The notes beneath the pieces were generated by a model. That model did no database searches, was not told the DNA's origin, and worked only from the letters and a program-made list of their open reading frames with translations. The position numbers and the translations under genes are program-made. From Ignavibacteriales bacterium (GTDB taxonomy: Bacteria; Bacteroidota; Ignavibacteria; Ignavibacteriales; Ignavibacteriaceae): a stretch of 11,909 bases of DNA. The first letter of the stretch is position 1, and each line of letters opens with the position of its first letter. Shown in pieces: positions 1-6,686 of the stretch. The stretch lies in the NCBI GenBank assembly GCA_020061995.1, contig JAGUXE010000382.1, forward strand, positions 1 to 11,909. Reading direction: 5' to 3'.

Positions 1-875
1 ATTATCACGGGACTGCTCCGGGTTTTTGGATCGAACAGAAAGGAAAAATCCTAATAGTGATGCCCGGCGTTCCTTTTGAGATGAAAGCTATGATGAAGGA
101 ATTCGTTATAGAGCATCTTAAGGAAATTATTGAACCCAAATTAAAATCTTTCACAAAAAATAATACACTTTTAACAACAGGTATTCCTGAGTCGGCACTT
201 TATGAAAAATTAGGCGACCTAAATGAATTATTAGGTGATGCAAAGTTAGCATTTCTTCCCAGTCAGTATGGAGTCAAGTTGCGAATAACCGTTACTGCAC
301 CGGATGAGGAAACAGCCCGTAATAAACTTTCAGATATCGAACAAAGAATTCGCGGGTTAGTTGGTCGGTTTATATATGGAAAAGGGGAGGAACAATTATA
401 CGAAGTAGTTGCAAAGTTATTAACTTCTAGAGGATTAACTATTTCAATTTCTGAATCATGCACAGGAGGGCATATTTCAAATCTGCTGACAAATGTGAGC
501 GGCAGCAGTAAATATTTTGAAAGAGGAATTGTTTCTTATAGTACTGCAGCAAAAGTTGAAATGCTTAGAGTTGATGAAGACTTAATTGCAAAACATGGTT
601 CAGTCAGTTTGGAAGTAGCAAGGCAAATGGCTGATGGGATTCGTGCAATTTCAATGACGGATATTGGTGTTTCCGTCACAGGGATTATGGGTCCGTTGGG
701 CGGCACTTCCGAAAAACCTGTTGGAACTGTTTATATCGGTTTTTGTGATGAGAAAGTTTGTACTGCACAAAAATTTCAATTCGGTGATGACAGATTGCTA
801 AATAAAGAGCGCGTTGCACAAACAGTACTTGAGATGATTAGAAAATATATTTTGGGAATCCCATTTGATGCATAG
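1..875 (+). CDS. cinA: CinA-family protein / NMN deamidase (5' end outside window)
   Basis: This is the last 290 residues of a CinA protein; the reading frame is open from position 3, so the true start lies upstream. Full CinA is about 415 residues, so roughly 125 are missing. The window opens in the MoaB-like N-terminal (COG1058) domain, with its signatures GTAPGF (nt 9-26) and MPGVPFEM (nt 60-83). A middle linker domain follows. The C-terminal PncC domain has SESCTGG (nt 450-470), the VSGSS segment, VTGIMGPLGG and KPVGTVYIG. In the family this domain hydrolyses the amide of nicotinamide mononucleotide to give nicotinate mononucleotide and ammonia, in cytosolic NAD recycling; the N-terminal domain is linked to ADP-ribose pyrophosphatase activity. 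The GIMGP stretch has Met where Ala is usual, a mild substitution. It is the first visible gene of an operon with thpR, recA and recX, and its stop overlaps the thpR start by 8 nt. Confidence 0.95.
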   Translation, partial: YHGTAPGFWIEQKGKILIVMPGVPFEMKAMMKEFVIEHLKEIIEPKLKSFTKNNTLLTTGIPESALYEKLGDLNELLGDAKLAFLPSQYGVKLRITVTAPDEETARNKLSDIEQRIRGLVGRFIYGKGEEQLYEVVAKLLTSRGLTISISESCTGGHISNLLTNVSGSSKYFERGIVSYSTAAKVEMLRVDEDLIAKHGSVSLEVARQMADGIRAISMTDIGVSVTGIMGPLGGTSEKPVGTVYIGFCDEKVCTAQKFQFGDDRLLNKERVAQTVLEMIRKYILGIPFDA

Positions 876-1419
876 AATTTTTATAGCTTTGAAAATTAAT
901 TCCATAATACGAGAAGAGATTTTTCGAAGAAGGAATCTTGTTTTGGATGGATCAGCAAATAATTATAAATGGGAGAGTATTGAAAAGATTCATGCAACAA
1001 TTAAATTCATCGGGGATGTTGATAAATTACTCTTTTCAGAAGTTATCGAAAAGATAAAGTGGCTTAATGACTGTGAAAAGATTGAAGCCAAACTTGATAA
1101 GTTTGGTTTCTTCATCAAGAATAAAAAACCTGCAATTTTATGGTGCGGTTTTAGTCCCGAAAAGAAAATTTATTCTTATGTCGATCAATTGAATAACTCA
1201 CTATATGAAATAGGAATTCCAAAAGAAGAAAAACCATTTAAACCACATCTTACAATTTTAAGAATAAAGGGGAATGAAGATATTAATCTATTCAACAGAT
1301 TTAAAGAATATGATTTTGAAGAAATGAGATTTAGTATTACCGAAGCAGCCTTATATGAAAGTAAGCTATCCCCATCGGGTTCGGTTTACAAAGAGATTAA
1401 AAAATATCAATTTAAATAA
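868..1419 (+). CDS. thpR: RNA 2',3'-cyclic phosphodiesterase (2H family, LigT/ThpR)
   Basis: A 183-residue protein of the usual size for the 2H phosphoesterase family. Both catalytic HxTx motifs are present: HATI at residues 42-45 (nt 991-1002) and HLTI at 127-130 (nt 1246-1257). The N-terminus [10 protein letters not shown] matches the family's first strand. Known members hydrolyse 2',3'-cyclic phosphates to 2'-phosphates and can reversibly form 2'-5' RNA linkages; the physiological substrate is unsettled. I chose ATG at 868 rather than the TTG one codon upstream; the overlap with the cinA stop reads ATGCATAG, which suggests translational coupling. The recA start follows 11 nt after the stop. 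A cinA-ligT-recA order is also known from Deinococcus. The residues between the motifs are lysine-rich and poorly conserved, as is normal for the family. Confidence 0.92.
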   Translation: MHRIFIALKINSIIREEIFRRRNLVLDGSANNYKWESIEKIHATIKFIGDVDKLLFSEVIEKIKWLNDCEKIEAKLDKFGFFIKNKKPAILWCGFSPEKKIYSYVDQLNNSLYEIGIPKEEKPFKPHLTILRIKGNEDINLFNRFKEYDFEEMRFSITEAALYESKLSPSGSVYKEIKKYQFK

Positions 1420-1430
1420 TAGGAGATAAA

Positions 1431-2504
1431 ATGAGTAGTGAGAGAGATGCAAAATTAAAAATGCTTGATGATACTATTGCCGGGATTGAAAAAACTTACG
1501 GCAAAGGAAGCATTATGAAATTAGGTGACGGTGTGATAAATCCGGTTGAATCAATTTCGACAGGTTCAATATCATTGGATCTTGCTTTAGGAATTGGTGG
1601 TTTACCCCGCGGAAGAATTATCGAAATATTCGGTCCCGAATCAAGCGGTAAAACCACATTATGTTTGCATGTAATTGCTGAAGCACAAAAAGCCGGTGGT
1701 TTAGCTGCATTCATTGATGCGGAACATGCACTCGATGTTAATTATGCGAAAAGATTGAAAGTCGATACAGCAAATCTTTTAATATCTCAACCGGATTTCG
1801 GTGAACAAGCACTTGAGATTGCAGATACATTAGTAAGAAGTAACGCACTTGATATTATTGTTATTGATTCGGTTGCAGCATTAGTCCCTCGAGCAGAAAT
1901 TGAAGGTGAAATGGGAGATGCTCATATGGCTGTTCAAGCACGCTTAATGTCTCAAGCATTGCGTAAACTTACAGGCGCTATCAGCAGATCAAAAACAATG
2001 GTAATTTTCACCAATCAGTTGAGAAGTAAAATTGGTGTTATGTTCGGTAACCCGGAAACAACAACCGGTGGGAATGCACTTAAATTCTATGCATCTGTCC
2101 GTTTGGATATTCGTAGAATTGCTGCTATTAAAGATGGAACAGATGTTATAGGTAACAGAACTAAAGTTAAAATTGTAAAAAGTAAAGTTGCTCCGCCATT
2201 TAAAGAAGTTGAATTTGACATCCTCTATAATGAAGGTATAAGTAAAACAGGTGATATTCTTGATTTAGCGGTAAATCAAAATATTATAAAAAAGAGTGGC
2301 TCATGGTTATCATTTGGTGAAGATAGGTTCCAGGGTCGCGATCAGTTTAGGGCAAAACTACTTGAACAACCTGATCTTTTAGAAGCTTTAACAAAAGAAC
2401 TTAAAATTAAAATTGGGATGATTAAATCCGATGAATCGGAAGTAGTTGTAGAGGTCAAAGAGGAAGAAAAGACAACTCCGGTAAAAGAAAAAAAATCAAA
2501 GTAA
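1431..2504 (+). CDS. recA: Recombinase RecA
   Basis: A 357-residue RecA, full length. It is the cytosolic ATP-dependent strand-exchange protein of homologous recombination and the usual co-protease for LexA cleavage. The N-terminal helix is followed by Walker A GPESSGKT at residues 68-75, the segment FIDAEHALD, Walker [21 protein letters not shown], and the DNA-binding L2 loop in [21 protein letters not shown]. The core ends near residue 330. The tail is glutamate-rich and then finishes in lysines (EKKSK), a mixed-charge end rather than a purely acidic one. The ATG has a clear Shine-Dalgarno AGGAG at 1421-1425 with a 5-nt spacer, the strongest in this operon, which fits high RecA output. The next gene, recX, starts 1 nt after the stop. 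I saw no LexA-type operator directly upstream, so any SOS control would act at a promoter outside the window or inside cinA/thpR. Confidence 0.99.
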   Translation: MSSERDAKLKMLDDTIAGIEKTYGKGSIMKLGDGVINPVESISTGSISLDLALGIGGLPRGRIIEIFGPESSGKTTLCLHVIAEAQKAGGLAAFIDAEHALDVNYAKRLKVDTANLLISQPDFGEQALEIADTLVRSNALDIIVIDSVAALVPRAEIEGEMGDAHMAVQARLMSQALRKLTGAISRSKTMVIFTNQLRSKIGVMFGNPETTTGGNALKFYASVRLDIRRIAAIKDGTDVIGNRTKVKIVKSKVAPPFKEVEFDILYNEGISKTGDILDLAVNQNIIKKSGSWLSFGEDRFQGRDQFRAKLLEQPDLLEALTKELKIKIGMIKSDESEVVVEVKEEEKTTPVKEKKSK

Positions 2505-2505
2505 A

Positions 2506-3141
2506 ATGATAATTGAACAAATCCGTTCTAAAGATGGTGAAACAATTATTGTTGAACTTGAAGATAAACGGAAGTTATATCTTTCGATTGAAGTAGTTTT
2601 TAAAAATGGTCTTCGAAAAGGGGATAACCTTGACGAAGACCTTTTTAATTATTTAATAAAAGAAAATCAGAAGTACTTTCTTCGTAAGAAGGGACTTGAT
2701 TTATTAGCCCGCCGTGCACACTCTTCTTTTGAATTAAAAATAAAATTAATGCAGCGTAAATACGAAAGAGAATTAATTGATGAATTAATAAACGAATTGC
2801 TATCGAAAAACATACTAAACGATAAAGATTTCGCTTTACAATATGCTATTGAGCGCATCACAATTCGTAAAATCGGGAAACAGAAGTTAAGAGCCGAATT
2901 GATAAAAAAAGGAATTCATCAAGATATTATAAGTGAAGTAATAGACAGTCTTGATATGGCTGAAGATTTTGAAAATGCATTATTGCTTGCACGGAAAAAA
3001 ATGAAGTCATTACAAAATCGTAAAACCGAAAAAAAGAAGTCTGTTCAGAAAATAATCTCATATCTTTTAACAAAAGGTTATGAGTATGAAACTGCTAAAA
3101 TTGTTGTGAAACGTTTGGATATTTCAGAACTTGAGGAATAG
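2506..3141 (+). CDS. recX: Regulatory protein RecX
   Basis: A 211-residue RecX-family protein. RecX proteins bind the groove of the RecA filament and modulate, usually inhibit, its assembly and activities. The conserved blocks are visible: ALDLLARR-like KGLDLLARRAHSSFELKIKL, then LLSKNILNDKDFALQYA, then KIGKQKLRAELIKKGI, followed by a long helical, lysine-rich C-terminal repeat unit. Three-helix tandem repeats are the known fold. The first 50 or so residues form a variable N-terminal region. The start ATG lies 1 nt after the recA stop, with only A-rich sequence upstream and no good Shine-Dalgarno, so it probably depends on translation coupled to recA. RecX is normally made at far lower levels than RecA, and the weak initiation site fits that. 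The stop faces the Nudix gene only 12 nt away, with no evident terminator. Confidence 0.93.
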   Translation: MIIEQIRSKDGETIIVELEDKRKLYLSIEVVFKNGLRKGDNLDEDLFNYLIKENQKYFLRKKGLDLLARRAHSSFELKIKLMQRKYERELIDELINELLSKNILNDKDFALQYAIERITIRKIGKQKLRAELIKKGIHQDIISEVIDSLDMAEDFENALLLARKKMKSLQNRKTEKKKSVQKIISYLLTKGYEYETAKIVVKRLDISELEE

Positions 3142-3153
3142 ACAATTAACAAG

Positions 3154-3567
3154 TCAATTAATTACTTTTTCTTTCAAGATATGAAACATTTTTGCAATGA
3201 GGGGATTATCAACAATACCAAGTGCGTCATCATAATCAAACCATTTTCTTTGTCTCAGATTAACTTCAGGATATTCTTCCAAAACTTTTGTTACTAAAAG
3301 AGGGAAAACTCTTACCTCAATTTTTCCGGTTTGTTTTTGAATTTCGTATGCCCCAAGTTCTAATTCTTCTCCTGTTCCTATTATTCCGGCTTCTTCGAAG
3401 GCTTCTTTTTTTGCTGACTCAAAAGCTGTTAATCGTAATTCAACAAATCCTTTAGGGATAATCCATCTTTTCTTTTTAACTGAAGTAATTAGAAGTATTT
3501 GTAGTTTGTCGTTGTGGATCCTGTAAGGGATTACACCAGACTGGCTGAAGTAGAATAGATCCTGCAA
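3154..3567 (-). CDS. Nudix hydrolase
   Basis: A 137-residue single-domain Nudix protein. The Nudix box spans residues 40-62: GFVELRLT begins it and KEAFEEAGI ends it, with the metal-binding glutamates E55, E58 and E59 present. The consensus Arg is Lys (K54) and the glutamate expected at position 46 is Leu; both changes recall the diphosphoinositol/diadenosine-polyphosphate-like branch whose box starts with WIIPKG, as here (residues 35-40). Substrate cannot be assigned; a nucleoside or inositol diphosphate linked to another moiety is the family expectation. The start is unusual: the frame is open back to a stop at 3580-3582 and holds no ATG, so TTG at 3565-3567 is the likely start, with a weak AGAGAG upstream. 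It is convergent with recX (12 nt between stops) and divergent from the flavin-reductase-like gene. Family confidence is high; the exact start is less sure. Confidence 0.9.
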   Translation of the reverse strand: MQDLFYFSQSGVIPYRIHNDKLQILLITSVKKKRWIIPKGFVELRLTAFESAKKEAFEEAGIIGTGEELELGAYEIQKQTGKIEVRVFPLLVTKVLEEYPEVNLRQRKWFDYDDALGIVDNPLIAKMFHILKEKVIN

Positions 3568-3671
3568 TAAAGTAACTCTCTAAATATGATTCTATGAATA
3601 AATGAGAAAGAATTATTAAATTATAACAATTAAAATAAATTATCTGAACAAATATCAAAAAGAAAAAATTT
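3568..3671. other. Divergent intergenic region (Nudix gene / flavin-reductase-like gene)
   Basis: These 104 nt are extremely AT-rich and separate two divergent starts, so promoters for both genes should lie here. A sigma70-like candidate is visible for the minus strand (listed separately). For the plus strand I see only weak -10-like hexamers such as TATAAC at 3622-3627, without a matching -35. The plus-strand gene is preceded by an A-rich run (AGAAAAAA) rather than a true Shine-Dalgarno. Confidence 0.7.
3620..3648 (-). promoter_or_regulatory. Candidate sigma70-like promoter for the Nudix gene
   Basis: On the minus strand TTCAGA (3648-3643; four of six matches to TTGACA) is followed after exactly 17 nt by a perfect TATAAT (3625-3620). 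Transcription would begin about 45 nt upstream of the TTG start. The region is so AT-rich that TATAAT can arise by chance, so this is only a candidate. Confidence 0.35.
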
Positions 3672-4637
3672 ATGCTTCATTTTAATCCTTTGGAAATGAG
3701 TGTCCCTGAAATACATCGTCTGCTTGTAGGGGGAGTGGGTCCAAGACCAATTGCATTAGTCTCAACAATTTCATCTGACGGCATACCAAATTTAGCTCCC
3801 TATTCTTTCTTCAATACATTTGGAGCAAATCCACCAATGATTGCCTTTTCTCCAGCGCGTAGAGGAAGTAACGGTACATTCAAAGATACATACAACAATC
3901 TATTAGCTACCGGAGAATGTGTAGTTCAAGCGGTAACCCATAATATCGTCTCGCAAGTGAGTATTGCTTCGGGTGAGTATTCACCTGATGTAAATGAATT
4001 TATTAAAAGCGGATTAACACCTATTGATTCCGAAGTTGTTAAACCAAAAAGAGTTAAAGAATCGCCGTTTCAAATGGAATGTATTTTAAAACAAATGATA
4101 AATCTTGGTGATAAAAATGCTTCGGGCAATTTGGCATTGTGCGAGGTTGTTAGATTTCATGTCGCTGAAGATATTATTGTGGATGGAACGATTGAACCTG
4201 AAAAAATTGATTTGGTGGCACGAATGTCAGCGCATTATTATTGTCGTGCGTCAGGTAACGCAATATTTAAACTTGAACAACCTAATACTAAAATCGGAAT
4301 CGGTTTCGATCAGTTACCTGAAAAAATTCGTAATTCAAAATTCTTTACTGGTTATGAGTTAGGGAGATTAGCCTCTATTCAAAAAATTTCGAATGATAAT
4401 GAATTGGAAAATTTTATTAAAACGATTCGTGAGAATACACCCGAGAATTTTGAGAATGAAGAGAATTCATTTAATGACTACTTAAGTACAAATGATTTGT
4501 CAAAGATGATCAATTTTGCATTAAACTCGGATGAATTAAAAAATGATTACATACTTAAGACGGTAAGAGCCGCAATCGAACTTGATCAAATTGAAACAGC
4601 TTGGTTGTTATTGATGATTAAAATGAAATCAGAATAA
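3672..4637 (+). CDS. Flavin reductase-like FMN-binding protein with C-terminal extension
   Basis: A 321-residue protein whose first 200 residues are a flavin-reductase-like split barrel (DIM6/NTAB, COG1853). Visible signatures are PRPIALVST at 24-32, then GIPNLAPYSFFN at 37-48, NGTFKDTYNN at 67-76, the SPFQMEC strand at 131-137, and RMSAHYYCR at 184-192. Such proteins bind FMN and typically reduce flavin with NAD(P)H or serve as the flavin partner of another enzyme; the substrate here is unknown. Residues 205-321 go beyond the basic domain: a GIGFDQLPEKIRNS block, then a charged, probably helical tail. Longer versions of about 300 residues are familiar in Bacteroidota. The ATG lies in good register with family N-termini. 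The stop is 7 nt before acetoacetyl-CoA synthetase, implying one operon and a role near acetoacetate metabolism. That role is inferred from context only. Confidence 0.85.
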   Translation: MLHFNPLEMSVPEIHRLLVGGVGPRPIALVSTISSDGIPNLAPYSFFNTFGANPPMIAFSPARRGSNGTFKDTYNNLLATGECVVQAVTHNIVSQVSIASGEYSPDVNEFIKSGLTPIDSEVVKPKRVKESPFQMECILKQMINLGDKNASGNLALCEVVRFHVAEDIIVDGTIEPEKIDLVARMSAHYYCRASGNAIFKLEQPNTKIGIGFDQLPEKIRNSKFFTGYELGRLASIQKISNDNELENFIKTIRENTPENFENEENSFNDYLSTNDLSKMINFALNSDELKNDYILKTVRAAIELDQIETAWLLLMIKMKSE

Positions 4638-4644
4638 AGTAATC

Positions 4645-6624
4645 GTGATAAAAGAATTGAAAACTCCGATATGGAAACCTTCCGATAAGAGAATAAGTAA
4701 TTCAAATATGAAATTATTTATCGATCGAATTAATTCGGGTAAAGATTACAAATTTCAGGATTATAATGATTTGTATGAATGGTCTACTGCAAATATTGAA
4801 GAATTTTGGGAAGCTATTTGGAATTATTCGGAAATCAAACATTCGAAAAAATTTGCCCAAGTCCTTTCTAAATATGAAATGCCCGGTGCGGTTTGGTTTA
4901 AAGGAGCTGAATTTAACTTTGCAGAAAATCTTTTACGAAAAAAAAATACCGACATAGCATTAACCAGTTGTAGAGAAAATTTTAATACAATTGAAATTTC
5001 ATATAATGATCTCTTTATTCTTACTTCAAAAACTGCAAAGGCACTAAAAAAAATAGGTGTTACTAAAGGCGAGTGTGTTGCCGGATTTTTAGGAAACACA
5101 CCGGAAGCTGTAATTGCGATGCTTGCGACTGTAAGTCTGGGGGCAATATGGTCCTCGTGCTCACCCGATTTCGGAACGCAGGGCGTTCTTGATCGTTTTC
5201 AACAGATTCAACCAAAAGTATTATTTGCTACTGAAGAGTATTTGTATAATGGAAAAATTATTTCAAACAAAGAAAAAATTTCCGATATAAGTTCTAAACT
5301 TATCGGTTTGGAAAAGACAGTTCTCATCCCTTTGAATAATAATCCAATTGATGTTCTTAATACTTCTCAATTAATTCATTCTGATTATTTTAATGATTTT
5401 ATTAATAATGATGAGACCGAAATTGAATTTGTTCAGTCCGATTTCTCTCATCCTATTTATATAATGTATTCATCCGGGACTACAGGAAAACCGAAATGTA
5501 TAGTTCATGGTGCGGGAGGGACATTTCTTCAACATTATAAAGAACTCTCTCTACATACAGACTTGAAAGAGAATGATAAGATATTTTATTTTACAACATG
5601 CGGTTGGATGATGTGGAACTGGTTAATCAGTTCACTTAGTATCGGTGCTAATGTTGTATTATATGATGGAAGTCCTGTTTATCCGTCGGCAGAAAAAATG
5701 TGGAAACTTGTTGAAGAAATAGAGGTTACAATTTTCGGTACCAGTCCGAAGTTTTTATCAATTTGTGAAAAAGAGAAAATCCTTCCGGCAGAAAAATTTA
5801 ATTTAAGTTCTTTAAATACAATTCTCTCAACTGGTTCACCACTTTCTGAAGCCAATTATGATTGGGTTTATGAGAATGTGAAAAATGATATTCTCCTTTC
5901 ATCAATTTCTGGAGGAACAGATATAATATCATGTTTCATGCTTGGTAATCCGATGTTACCTGTATACAAAGGAGAAATCCAATGTCTCGGATTGGGGATG
6001 AAAGTTGAAGTATTTAATGATTTTGGGGAAAGCATGAATAATGAAAAAGGGGAGTTGGTTTGTACTCTTCCATTTCCTTCTATGCCTATTTATTTTTGGG
6101 ATGATATTGATAACAAAAAATATTTATCAGCTTACTTTGAAAAATTCCCCGGTTTTTGGAGACATGGAGATTATATCCAATTAACTGAGAACAAAGGAAT
6201 AATTGTTTACGGAAGATCCGATGCAACATTAAATCCGGGAGGAGTTAGAATCGGAACTGCTGAAATTTATAGATTAGTTGAGAGTCTTGAGTTTATAAAA
6301 GATAGTCTTGTAATTGGAGTTAATCACGAAAACGATGTCAAAATATTTCTCTTCTTTGTCATTCAGAATGAATCTGTTTTAACTGATGATTTAATAGCAC
6401 AAATAAAAATGAAAATTAAAAATGAAGCTTCACCGCGACATATCCCAAGCAGAATTATTCAAGTTAAAGAAATCCCTCATACGATCAGCGGTAAAAAAGT
6501 TGAATCAACTGTTGCAAAGATTTTTAATGGGGGAGTGATTGAAAATAAAGAGGCGTTAGCTAATCCAGACTCACTTGATGAGTATTACCAAATAAAAAAT
6601 AGGATAATCAATGAGTCGAAATAA
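4645..6624 (+). CDS. Acetoacetyl-CoA synthetase (acetoacetate--CoA ligase)
   Basis: A 659-residue ANL-superfamily adenylating enzyme, normal length for acetoacetyl-CoA synthetase, which activates acetoacetate with ATP and CoA to acetoacetyl-CoA, AMP and pyrophosphate in the cytosol. The P-loop YSSGTTGKPK is at residues 275-284. The subfamily signature TTCGWMMWNW is at 317-326, followed by VVLYDGSPVYPSAEKMW and FGTSPKFL. Then come SSISGGTDIISCF, WRHGDY (505-510) and YGRSDATLNPGGVRIG (522-537). The C-terminal domain carries SGKKVE (615-620) with the expected catalytic lysine K617. The W-x-PS-x-x-RI N-terminal block and the MPGAVWFKGAEFNFAENLL stretch separate it from acetyl-CoA synthetase. The start is GTG at 4645; the next in-frame ATG would remove the conserved N-terminus. 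Upstream is only a weak AAAGTAA. It sits 7 nt downstream of the flavin-reductase-like gene. Acetoacetate arises from leucine, tyrosine or ketone-body breakdown. Confidence 0.94.
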   Translation: MIKELKTPIWKPSDKRISNSNMKLFIDRINSGKDYKFQDYNDLYEWSTANIEEFWEAIWNYSEIKHSKKFAQVLSKYEMPGAVWFKGAEFNFAENLLRKKNTDIALTSCRENFNTIEISYNDLFILTSKTAKALKKIGVTKGECVAGFLGNTPEAVIAMLATVSLGAIWSSCSPDFGTQGVLDRFQQIQPKVLFATEEYLYNGKIISNKEKISDISSKLIGLEKTVLIPLNNNPIDVLNTSQLIHSDYFNDFINNDETEIEFVQSDFSHPIYIMYSSGTTGKPKCIVHGAGGTFLQHYKELSLHTDLKENDKIFYFTTCGWMMWNWLISSLSIGANVVLYDGSPVYPSAEKMWKLVEEIEVTIFGTSPKFLSICEKEKILPAEKFNLSSLNTILSTGSPLSEANYDWVYENVKNDILLSSISGGTDIISCFMLGNPMLPVYKGEIQCLGLGMKVEVFNDFGESMNNEKGELVCTLPFPSMPIYFWDDIDNKKYLSAYFEKFPGFWRHGDYIQLTENKGIIVYGRSDATLNPGGVRIGTAEIYRLVESLEFIKDSLVIGVNHENDVKIFLFFVIQNESVLTDDLIAQIKMKIKNEASPRHIPSRIIQVKEIPHTISGKKVESTVAKIFNGGVIENKEALANPDSLDEYYQIKNRIINESK

Positions 6625-6632
6625 AAATTGTT

Positions 6633-6672
6633 AGTTTTTAGAGGTTATCAAAATTAACAACCTCTAAAAACT
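6633..6672. terminator. Perfect 14-bp inverted repeat between convergent genes
   Basis: The arms AGTTTTTAGAGGTT (6633-6646) and AACCTCTAAAAACT (6659-6672) are exact reverse complements around a 12-nt loop. It lies between the synthetase stop (6624) and the end of the convergent M24 peptidase gene (6687), the right place for a bidirectional terminator. The layout is unusual: the T-run is at the 5' end of the stem and the A-run at the 3' end on both strands, so no U-tract follows the hairpin as in a textbook intrinsic terminator. It may act as a terminator, as an mRNA 3'-end stabiliser, or both. Confidence 0.5.
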
Positions 6673-6686
6673 TCCAGTTAATCATG

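Noticed and set aside
1380..1430. Possible LexA/SOS operator in front of recA
   Set aside because: No palindromic site resembling known LexA boxes was visible; only the AGGAG ribosome site stands out.
3143..3161. CAATTAA direct repeat, two copies 12 nt apart, between recX and the Nudix gene
   Set aside because: It is short and AT-rich, partly inside the Nudix coding end, and forms no hairpin, so chance explains it.
3476..3658. Minus-strand frame overlapping the Nudix start and running through the intergenic region
   Set aside because: It is hydrophobic and AT-driven, has no domain, and overlaps the conserved Nudix N-terminus in another frame.
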